From Nemertoderma westbladi (lineage: Eukaryota; Xenacoelomorpha; Nemertodermatida; Nemertodermatidae): DNA of 64,000 nt. Shown here piece by piece: positions 44,894 through 53,199 of the stretch. The stretch lies in assembly GCA_032718475.1 (NCBI GenBank), contig JAUCBJ010007526.1:1-64000 (forward strand), read 5' to 3'. The position numbers and the translations under genes are program-made. Positions within the stretch are counted from its first letter, which is position 1, and the number at the start of each line of letters is the position of its first letter. The notes under the pieces are model-generated. The model did not search any database and was not told the origin of the DNA. It saw only the letters and a program-made list of their open reading frames with translations.

Positions 44894-45785
44894 GTAGGTC
44901 GAAAAGATTTACCCGTAATTTGGGCTTAATTTGTAGTACAAATAATAGTGGTAAAGTGTAAGTCTGTAAGTAGACCTACAGATGTACCGGAAAGTAGCCT
45001 ACTGTACCGTTAGTACAGTACATAGTACAATAGTACGTTTCCAGTTGCAATCGCTTAATTAGACGTAGCAAACTGATATCTTATTTAGTGTCACCCAATT
45101 AAGCGTTAGATAATTTTACTTACATATCTGTACTCGCTTAATTGGGCGTTGCACATATAACCTTTTACATTGTAGCCTAATTAGGCGGTTAACAATTTTT
45201 CCATAGAGATGCATACGCTTATTTAGGCGATGTAGAATTCGCCTAATTAGGCGAAAGTACCTAACTGTAGTACAGTGTAGTACAGTAACCTGGTAACAGG
45301 AGTAAGTATGAAGTAGTACCGGCTGAGCGGTTGCGGTAGGCCTAAACACTACGCCAACAACCCACAACAATATTAGCGTTTGCGTTAATTACGGGGTACC
45401 ATATCAATTTATTGCTGGGAGGGAACAGGTTACGGTGGTACCATACCGGTAATTTATTCTAACCAAAACAATAATCGAGAGACAAGACAAAAGCATTTTA
45501 CAGTTCGTTTTTATCGCAGTACCGGTTAGATAGAAGTTGGTTTACTACCGGTAATAGTGTACGGTAATTAATATTACAGAGATAAACATCAATCAGAAAT
45601 AACGTTAGTACAGTCTACAGTCGTTATCTCTCGCTCGATGCATTTCAGCATTGAGAATGTTGGCAACTGTAACTTAAACTTGCAAGACAGTGAAGGTCAA
45701 TGGACATAAACAATAATGACAAAATAAAATATTGTTAAAAAGTAGGCCTAATTCATACATATAAATAATCGTATTCCACAAATGC

Positions 45786-45792
45786 AAAAAAA
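45786..45792 (-). terminator. Pol III terminator of the 7SL gene
   Basis: Seven T on the minus strand directly after the conserved 3' end of the 7SL sequence. Confidence 0.85.
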
Positions 45793-46087
45793 GGATTGCG
45801 TCCCACTCTATTGCCTGGGCTACCGAACCTGCCTATTCACAAGCGCTATCCCGCTACTGCACAACGTGGGGGCTTTTGCCTGCTGCGTCACCGCCCTGGG
45901 CCGGTTCACTCCTCCTTAGACAACCTGGTCAGCCCGCCCTCCGACAGGCCAACCATATTGACGCCGAGCTTAGCACGGACGCTCGATCGACATAGCACAG
46001 AACCCGATAGGGGCCCCAAACTCAAGCGGTTCTCCAATCCCGGCCTCCAAGTCGCTCGGATTACAGGCGCTCGCCACTGCGCCCAGC
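45786..46087 (-). ncRNA. 7SL RNA (signal recognition particle RNA)
   Basis: On the minus strand the sequence begins GCTGGGCGCAGTGGCGAGCG (compare the GCCGGGCGCGGTGGCGCG start of animal 7SL) and continues with GCCTGTAATCC. It shows the central helix 6 block CGGCGTCAATATGGT, the helix 8 block CCAGGTTGTCTAAGGAGG followed by GTGAACCGGCCCAGG, a GNRA tetraloop CGGTGACG, GCAGCAGG.CAAAAGC, and the 3' part AGCGCTTGTGAATAG and GGCAATAGAGTGGGACGC. Length ~295 nt is standard. It ends in a T7 run (45792-45786), a Pol III terminator. A TATA-like TTTATATATCC lies about 45-55 bases upstream (46132-46142). The RNA scaffolds SRP54, SRP19, SRP68/72 and SRP9/14 for co-translational targeting to the ER. Intact key motifs and flanks favour a functional gene, though a retrocopy cannot be excluded. 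Confidence 0.93.
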
Positions 46088-46199
46088 CGAAAGAGGTGGT
46101 TGATTTGATGTATAGAATCGTTTTACTTCCTGGATATATAAAATGGGACGAGCCACACAGGAAATCAAACGTTGTTTTGTTATTCATTATATGATTAAT

Positions 46200-47890
46200 G
46201 CGAACCGGATAATCTTAGCTAGAACTCTAATAATATGATCTGATGATGAAGGATTGCCTAGGCCTAGGCCTACTGATTTATATTTAGTATTTATAAGTAG
46301 ATTTCATCGCATAGACGTAATTAAATCGCTCAACTATTTAATTAAATATCCTTAAATCTAAGCCTACAGTAATTTTTCTATAATATTCGTGCAATAGTTA
46401 ATTATTTTTTTTATGAGCCTTTCAACTAAAGATTTATCTGAAAATATGTAAAAAAGAAACACTGAAAGAAAGTAATACTTTTATTCTCAAATTGTTACTT
46501 TTTCGCTCAAATTTAGACCAAAATCGGGAGAAAAAGTTGCACTTTTTTCCCTAGAGTTAAAAAGTAACCCATAGGCTTGCATTGATTTTACTTTTTTTCC
46601 CGGCGAAAAAAGTAAAATAAAATATTTTTGGGTGGTTATACATGTGTTGATATCTTAAGTCCATGCACACACTCAAAAGTTATGGCATATTTAGTGTCTG
46701 CGCGGCGTACTCGAAAACGGAAATCAATATCCAATATTGGCTTATGTTGTTAAGCGGCTTTCTAGTTACGTAAGAAATATTCGGGAACACTAAATTATTT
46801 AACATTGAGTAAGGTAGCATCAGGAGTTGAAGAGCACAGTATTTTGAATTGCAGTAACTATGGAAGCAATAAAATACTACAGTTCAATTTATTTACAGTA
46901 TTTCTATATTTTAAATTGAGCAACAAAAAGTACCAATTTAAGAATAAAATTACGTATTACATGGGAAAAAAAAGTAGAACTTTTTTCAATATTCTCTCGA
47001 CCCTTTATTAACCTCGCTGACGCTCGGGAAATAAAATGCCTCGAGAATAGTGAAAAAAAGTTCTACTTTTTTCCCATGTTATAAATAATTATTGTTGACT
47101 ATTAGGCCTATTGGTTTCTTTTACTTTCAGCAGTTTAATTGAGAGAATAGTCTAATCACCAATTTTATAGTTTTTATTTTATGTTTTTCAGCTCTACTTT
47201 TAATTTTATTGAAATAAGTATTCTTATTCTTATTAAAATAATTTTTAATTTAAATAATTAGTATTTGATTAATTTTTTCTCTTTGATAATTTCATTTATT
47301 TTAATTTTATTATATTTATTAATATTTTTTAATATATTCCGGTGTTTAAAACTTTTTATTGTATAATAAATAAAACCGGTTTATTTACCGCTCGTCCTGA
47401 GCCTACTCCTCATACTAAACATGCGAGCGCAGCGAGTGGGATAAAGTATTTTATTCATTGTGTACTTGAAACAATATCTAATTTTATTGTTGAAATATAT
47501 TGTTATTTAGTTGCCTCTGTCTACGCAGAAACATTTGCAATGGGGACTCCCTATCCTATAATTAAATAATAATAACAATAAATATGTGATTAATGAAACC
47601 AGGCTGATTCCTCGATATGACCCTTAAAGTCTTAGGTTTTCTTTCTTTGGGGCAGCAAAGAGCAACCAGCTTATTGTTAGTCGTGAGTGCAATCTCCGCG
47701 CGGTGCATGTCATGGAGACAGATATCATAGTTATTATAATTATTTTTACTGATATTTCTTGCGCTAAATAAAATGTATCATCGTGACTCATAATGGGGGC
47801 TGAAATCGTTTTGGAATTTCGAGATTATAAAATCAAAATACTTTACTCGATTTTAAATTTATGAGTTTTATTTTTTATTTATTTTTTTTA
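46200..47890. other. AT-rich interval with inverted repeats; no gene recognised
   Basis: Very AT-rich. Several AAAAGT/ACTTTT hairpins occur around 46500-46620, and a strong inverted repeat lies at 46961-47082. Words such as 'gagcgcagcgagtgg' near 47425 recur elsewhere. If the TMC-like gene has further 5' exons, some intron sequence lies here. Confidence 0.4.
46961..47082. repeat. Long hairpin: 36-base arms, ~45-base loop
   Basis: CATGGGAAAAAAAAGTAGAA...TTTTTTCAATATTCTC at 46961 is mirrored by GAGAATAGTGAAAAAA...TTCTACTTTTTTCCCATG ending at 47082, with one or two mismatches. The loop is CG-richer. It resembles the tip of a foldback element. Confidence 0.85.
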
Positions 47891-47891
47891 G

Positions 47892-47989
47892 GTAATCGCC
47901 CTGAGATAAATGAGACGTGTATTCGCTTGAATAACGACACCTCCGTCCCAAGCATAACAACTACCCTGAGCGATACTCTGTCTGGAAGT
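47892..47989 (+). CDS. Exon of a TMC-like membrane protein (extracellular loop)
   Basis: A polypyrimidine tract and TTTAG precede 47892, and GTAAGT follows 47989. In the frame with two leading bases the exon reads NRPEINETCIRLNNDTSVPS and continues ITTTLSDTLSGS, with potential N-glycosylation sites, as in an extracellular loop. The exon ends on a codon boundary. The exon at 49176 starts on a codon boundary, and the junction then reads LSGS/GWLENTPLFYGWY, the G-x-G-[FW]-L-x-[ND]-T-x-[LM]-FYG pattern found in TMC channel-like proteins. TMC proteins are multi-pass membrane proteins linked to mechanotransduction and ion leak. Assignment rests on this motif and on exon phases. Confidence 0.6.
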
Positions 47990-49175
47990 GTAAGTATTGT
48001 ATTGAGTTAACCTAAACTGGGGCGAGCCACGAAGTGAGCGAATCCTTAGCATAAGGGTACTATTATCGAGCTGTCTGTCGTCTAATTTCTGATCTCTAAT
48101 AAATCGGTTACTCCTATGAAATTAAACCAAACTTGGTACACATCTTGTTTGGCAAAAAAAACGAAAAAAAAGACGAGTGGACGAGTCTGTGTTAACTATA
48201 CTCCTAACAACAAGTACTATACCCATAAACATCATTTTATTATAAAGGTCCTCAGTCTGAGTTTAGGAAAAATATTTTGAAACAAAACAGGACGATCGCA
48301 ACGAGGCTAATCAAAGACACGAGTATTATAATACTAAAAATTTCATACTTTATTCAAATAGCCCTAGTTAGTAGCGGTCAATCATTGCTGAAATTAATTA
48401 AACCAAACTTGATACGTATATAGTCTCGTGCTGCGCGATGGCCCCACGAACATGTTTACTGTGTGTAAAATTTATTTAAAGATTTCATTGAATGGTATCG
48501 TATCAATAAAGTTTAGAATTTCCTTTGTTTAATTTAAATAATTTATTTTTTTAATGATTTTTCTCTAAAGAGTTTCTATTACTTAATTGAATAATTCTTC
48601 CCATATTTATCGAGACTGCCGTCTGTCTGTCATACATCATCATAGGTTTGCTCCTATTTAAAAATCCACCATTGTTTAACGAAACATATGTTAGTCTTTA
48701 GCATCTATGAATGTAGCTCTTTAGTTATTAAACCAAAACTAATTATTAATTAATGATTATCTATTGTGAGGAAACCAAGACGGTGGTAAAGCAATTTCAA
48801 TTTTTAGGTTCATTGTAAAAATATAAAAAAATATATAGTTCAATTTTCTGTTGAATATAAAACACAATTGCAGATAGCGGGCGGTGGCGCATATTGACCG
48901 CAAGTGAAAAAATAATTATATTCAGCAAAAATTGACCGAAAGTAAAATAATGTTTCGTGTATTGTTTTGGTTAGATAACACCGCCACTGTAACCTGCTTC
49001 TTTCCGTTAATGTTTTTAATGAAATTAAATTAATTTTTTCAAACCACTAAACATACGTTATAGTTTTGGTGTTTACTATCATTGACTCAAATTGAGAGTT
49101 GAAATGTGCTTTATGAATAACATGTTGTCAAAGAGTAAATATTTTGTTGTATCCGTATATGAATACAATTCGCAG

Positions 49176-49321
49176 GGTTGGTTGGAGAACACGCCGCTAT
49201 TCTACGGCTGGTACCCAAACGAAATCAGATCCATGTTTGGACTTCCATACAATATACCTTTAGCCTATATAGTGATTGGAGTGGTCTTTTTATTCTCGAC
49301 TCTTATTTCCATGGTTTTAAC
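49176..49321 (+). CDS. Exon of a TMC-like membrane protein (transmembrane helix)
   Basis: Preceded by TTCGCAG and followed by the strong donor GTAAGT at 49322. The exon encodes GWLENTPLFYGWYPNEIRSM, then GLPYNIPLAYIVIGVVFLFS and TLISMVL. The FYGWY block and Y-N-I-P-L-A-Y entering a hydrophobic helix are characteristic of the TMC family. The upstream frame joins the exon at 47892 cleanly. The strong donor leaves two bases of a codon, which does not match the phase of the exon at 49572. Either a small exon was missed or a weaker donor (ATG/GTTTTA at 49314) is used. The rest of a normal TMC protein (further helices) is not found downstream. Confidence 0.65.
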
Positions 49322-49571
49322 GTAAGTTTATGAAATACTGTATAGTAATTATCATTTTATAATATTAGACATTTTAGTTAATTTGCTTAGACTTTATCCC
49401 AAAACATTTCAAGGATTTCGAAAATTATTTGCTTCTCTCACATCGCTCGTTCATAAAAAACACTTTACTCAGGTTATAAAACTGTAAAGTGTTACTTTGC
49501 ACAACACACATGTAAACCTGTGACTATGTGATACTCTTTATTTAACCTGCACCCCGTCTCAGCTACTACAG

Positions 49572-49704
49572 TTTAAAGTGAATTTGTTTCTTCCCATGGC
49601 TAAATTAATACTTTCCTTTCTGGTTTGGATACTACAGTTTAAAGTGAATTTGTTTCTTCCCATGGCTAAATTAATACTTTCCTTTCTGGTTTGGATAAAG
49701 TGCC
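49572..49704 (+). CDS. Candidate exon with a 66-bp in-frame duplication that includes its acceptor
   Basis: Two exact tandem copies of 66 bases (49564-49629 and 49630-49695) each contain ACTACAG followed by TTTAAAGTGAATTTG, so each offers a 3' splice site. GTAAGT follows at 49705. From either acceptor the frame is open and gives FKVNLFLPMAKLILSFLVWI; using the first acceptor adds 22 residues. The FK-x-N-L start resembles what follows this helix in TMC proteins. The donor leaves one base of a codon, which fits the acceptor at 50377. No transcript evidence is available. Confidence 0.45.
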
Positions 49705-50376
49705 GTAAGTATTTAACCTCGAACTGATTTCAATTTTTATAGTAATATTGCCACGTTTAAACCGACCTTAATTTAATAGCTGACATGCAGTTATCAGAAT
49801 ATACTCACAATGATTGCTCGTTTGTTGTTTTGTTTATTGTTTATAGTGGTACAACACGGTGTAGTAGTTACTGTATGTAGCAGATAATACCAAATTATGA
49901 CAATTAATACAGAGGGATCATTTATAACCAAAACAATAAATAACGGTTATAATTTCCGATGCTATGAAAATTTGTGATATAAACAATACAATTTCCTGAA
50001 ATAATATTCACAATTTAGTTCCTAGGTTTGGATATTATTTTGTAGTAATTGGGGCCCCAATTAATAAATGATATTATACAATATTAGTTTGACTGCTATT
50101 CTTAACTGATTCCGTACAGAGATTACTTAGTGTCAATATAAGTCAATAATGATTATCACTTTGCCTGTATCTCCGAATCCGACCCAATAATTATTGGGAG
50201 GTGATGAAATTTATATTGAAAAACTAATAATAATTATTAACCAGTTAATCATGTGGTATAGGTGACACGATGTCAAACATATTTATCTTTATCGTGTTAT
50301 ATCAATTTGCATCTTTTAATTCGATCTCAAACTACTACTGTATTGTCGATAATTTAATTAGGTAATTTTGTTTCAG

Positions 50377-51431
50377 AAATATCAATGCCTAGTAATTATG
50401 AGGGTTTAATTTATATTTCTTTGTTTATTATAAGTTACGCTACCCTAGTAGGTAATGTAAACTCTCTTATCGTAATTCTCTACTGCGCCTTCGCATTTCT
50501 CAACAACAACGAATTCCGCTTTAAAGAGTTCCCAATATCGCATTCTATTCCACAAGAACATTGCAATTCTCCTCCTTTACTTGCCCTTAATTGTAATCGA
50601 TTCACAACCAACGAGGAAGAATATCGAAACACAATGGACGACATTGAGCAACCGAGACAAAATAGTTTCCCTAACAATGTATCGGATGTTGGACTTCCTG
50701 ACTACTCTAGTCTTCTAGAGGACCGAGTTATTTCAAGGAGTTCCTGCCCTGATGGAATCGCGTTTTCTCCGAAAGACATGCAGGCGGAGGTTGACATCGA
50801 GAATTCTATAGAGTCTGAGAGTGCGGATAGCAACGATTCTAATTCTACTAGTCAGTCGTCAGTGTCGACGAGTGGGATAGATGCATGCGGCGAGAGTTCT
50901 AGAACAACGTCACCGGTGGAGAAGCAAGATGAAGAAGCAGCCGACATGGATAACAATGAAGATCAAGATCACAATGAAGATCAAGATCACACTGAAGAAC
51001 CAGAGAACACTCAACATTCTCATGAAGGCGGGAATATGGAGAATGAATTAACGACTAAATCTGAGGATATCAAGTATTTAGCGGAGATCTCCGCTGCTAT
51101 TGAGGAAGTAACGCGGCCGTCTGAATGCACGAACGTGGATGTTGATGATGAGGGGGACGAGAAGTACAGTGATTGCGTGGTCGAACATGTGGAAGACCCG
51201 CGGGGCAATGGTAATCTGGTTAAAGACACCGCCGAATCTGAGATGCTAACGAAGATTCGTTATGAAGTGGAGTTTAGCGATGAGGTGAAGCCGATTGCGG
51301 AGGTGAGGCCGAACTTCAGGGAGAGTAACGTGGTTACATCGGGTAGTTACGAATCGGAGTCGGTTGAGGATGTTAAACTTCAATCGGGAGTCGTCGACAG
51401 TGCCAGTCGGGTTTGTTGCGTCATCCTTTAA
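50377..51431 (+). CDS. Terminal exon: hydrophobic start, acidic tail, CaaX-type end
   Basis: TTTTGTTTCAG precedes 50377. If joined to the donor at 49705, the frame enters as Q-I-S-MPSNYEG. The first ~45 residues after the Met at 50385 are hydrophobic (LIYISLFIISYATLVG, LIVILYCAFAFL), enough for one or two membrane spans. The next ~290 are acidic and Ser-rich, with a repeat of NEDQDH. The frame ends in CVIL, which fits a CaaX prenylation box with Leu last (geranylgeranyl type). An AATAAA lies at 51733, 300 bases past the stop. The protein is not a recognised TMC C terminus. It could be a lineage-specific 3' end, a fusion, or a separate gene starting at the ATG at 50385. Confidence 0.5.
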
Positions 51432-51732
51432 TACCAGGCCGAACTCAAATCTATAACGTAGTAACCATAGTAACGTAGTAACCCTTATCCAATGATTTAT
51501 ATATTATATTATTAATTTATAATTAATTTAGGAGACCGTAGAGTAATTTAATTTTTCAGTGATGTTAATAATTAGGCTCTATATATTTTCATGCGCTCCT
51601 GTTTTAAAACAACTTTGTACAGCCTTACTATTAATAATAATATTTGTGTTATCTTTGAGTTATTTGTGGTATATTGTTTATATTGCTAATATTAGCTATA
51701 TATTGCTTATATTGTGTTAATATTTACAAGCT

Positions 51733-51738
51733 AATAAA
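51733..51738 (+). promoter_or_regulatory. Poly(A) signal AATAAA for the plus-strand gene
   Basis: AATAAA 300 bases after the stop at 51431, in an AT-rich 3' UTR. Confidence 0.5.
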
Positions 51739-51739
51739 G

Positions 51740-52540
51740 TACTTACGGTTCAAATAATATTTAAATTTGGTAATTATTTTCTAATCAGCATTTTTTGTGA
51801 TAATTAAAATTTGGAAATATGTCAATATAAAATATATATTTTTTAATCTCTTACCTAAGTCACATTACAAATTGAATTTTTTGGTTTTAATCTGCATTTC
51901 ACGCAACGCAACTTTTGCGGTAATTTATTTGAGAAACTTTTTAATATCATATGTGATGCACCGCAGGCTTGTCAGCTCAGCACAGTGTCAGCGTCTCTAC
52001 CATAACAGTGTCCGTCAGTACAACCACCTTCACATCCCCCACTCCCATAAACAGTTTAAAATCCAAAATGCAATATCTACCAATCTGTAGTGCGCCCATT
52101 TAGGTATACGCTGTCAATAACATTAGTATTGATTAACATTAGTATTAATAGTTTCTTTAAATATTATATAATAGTCTTCTCAATTCATATTACATTGTAC
52201 TCAATAATTTTTATACTCAATAATTTTTATACTCAATAATTTTGCTTGTACCTGTAAAACCGTACCTCCCATATTGATACAATTTACAAACATGTATACA
52301 ATACAAGTTTCACTTTGTAGTGGTCTACTGTAGGCCCTTGCGGTCTGATTATTTGTGATTGTGACTGGCTTTTAGATAAAACAGAATTAAAGGAAATAAG
52401 GTCACTTTTTAATTTTATGTAAGACAGCACAAATATGTAGGACTAACTCTAGACTAAACTTCAGAGAGTACCACCACCAATAGCATAACTCAACAGAAAA
52501 AAGTGACAATATCAATTAATTTCAATATAATATTGCAGAT
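51740..52540. other. No gene recognised; short tandem repeat
   Basis: Three copies of ACTCAATAATTTTTAT at about 52200-52245. Otherwise AT-rich and featureless. Confidence 0.45.
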
Positions 52541-52713
52541 AGGGGGGGAAACTGGGCTGATTACTCTCAAAAATAAAACTGGAATTGTGCTCAGTTTATT
52601 GTTTTGGTTAATAACATGCCACTGTAACCTGCTCCTTTCCCTAAATTGAGAATTTAACATTGAGGCGGGATATCAATTCACCAAGGCGGGTTTTGCGTCC
52701 AGTTTTCCCCCCT
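52541..52713. mobile_element. Small inverted-repeat element (AGGGGGGAAACTGG ends), copy 2
   Basis: The left end AGGGGGGGAAACTGG mirrors the right end CCAGTTTTCCCCCCT. Inside are TTATTGTTTTGGTTA, CTGTAACCTGCTCCTTTCCC, and the sentence 'attgagaatttaacattgaggcgggatat', which is the reverse complement of sequence at about 12790-12830. A target duplication is not obvious. At 173 bp it is a miniature non-autonomous element. Confidence 0.7.
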
Positions 52714-52958
52714 GTCTCAATATTACATAAAGTAGTTCAACAACCCATTTAATCGCTGCACAAAAGAATTATGTTTGTCAGGACATACATGACAAGACAT
52801 TTGTTATGTTTTGTAGTCAAAAATAATACGTATAATTTACTTTCTTTCACTGAAACATCAGGCATGTTCATCTAACTACACGTAACTATACGGCTTCAAA
52901 GACAAAGAGTCACTAATTAATTACTCATTTGTTAGGAACACTCTCAGTTCCCCATCAA

Positions 52959-52964
52959 TTTATT
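52959..52964 (-). promoter_or_regulatory. Poly(A) signal for the minus-strand gene ending at 53047
   Basis: AATAAA on the minus strand 83 bases past the stop codon. Confidence 0.5.
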
Positions 52965-53046
52965 CGTCCATCGCGCACCCCTTGGGCGCTTTTTTGAGAA
53001 GCATTCTATATCTCAGTTGTTACGTTACGTATATGTAGGTCACCAA

Positions 53047-53191
53047 TCAACCATTCGTCATTTGAACCTCCTTATCTGAAACCACATCGATTCCTATGGT
53101 AACAACCTGTTCAGTAGAGGCCATTGCTGAATTCTTCTCCACACCAAACTCCATGGTTATGGGACTGGAGCCGAGTTTAAATCCCAAATAC
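53047..53191 (-). CDS. Probable last exon of an unidentified minus-strand gene
   Basis: On the minus strand TTATTATTTTAG precedes 53191. After one leading base the frame reads YLGFKLGSSPITMEFGVEKN, then MASTEQVVTIGIDVVSDKEV and QMTNG, with the stop at 53047. The base composition is less AT-rich than the surroundings, and a poly(A) signal follows 83 bases later. The incoming intron must be phase 2. A candidate upstream exon at 57668-57710 has a good acceptor and donor but the wrong phase, so at least one other exon is missing. No family is recognised. Confidence 0.5.
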
Positions 53192-53199
53192 CTAAAATA

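Larger units (their letters stand above)
31255..44914. mobile_element. Inverted-repeat element B with TACGCGTAG arrays, 8-bp duplication
   Basis: The left end, GGGAAAATCTTTTCGACC, matches the complement of the right end (GGTCGAAAAGATTTACCC) with one mismatch. The match extends about 65 bases into arrays of the palindrome CTACGCGTAG (31268-31450 and 44682-44893). An exact 8-bp direct repeat GTAATTTG flanks it (31247-31254 and 44915-44922). Without the LTR retrotransposon it would be about 1.2 kb with no coding capacity. An 8-bp duplication is typical of hAT, P and some other superfamilies. Confidence 0.88.
29154..45269. mobile_element. DNA transposon A (outermost of three nested elements)
   Basis: The left end, TACAGTTAGGTACTTTCGCC at 29154, matches the complement of the right end, GGCGAAAGTACCTAACTGTA finishing at 45269. 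Subterminal regions on both sides (29168-29480 and 45050-45255) carry many copies of CGCCTAATTA / TAATTAAGCG. The flanks allow a TA duplication (element then CAGTTAGG...) or a 3-bp AGT duplication. Removing the insertion at 31255-44914 and one duplication leaves about 2.45 kb, with a frameshifted protein gene at 29618-30804. The superfamily is not recognised. Confidence 0.75.

Noticed and set aside
29154-45269. The whole 16-kb nest as a Maverick/Polinton element
   Set aside because: Length and inverted ends fit, but no DNA polymerase B, integrase, ATPase or capsid gene was recognised, and internal boundaries with separate target duplications explain the structure better.
47342-47569. 75-codon frame upstream of the TMC-like exons as an extra exon
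   Set aside because: No fitting splice sites, no TMC similarity, and it contains the dispersed GCGAGCGCAGCGAGTGG word.
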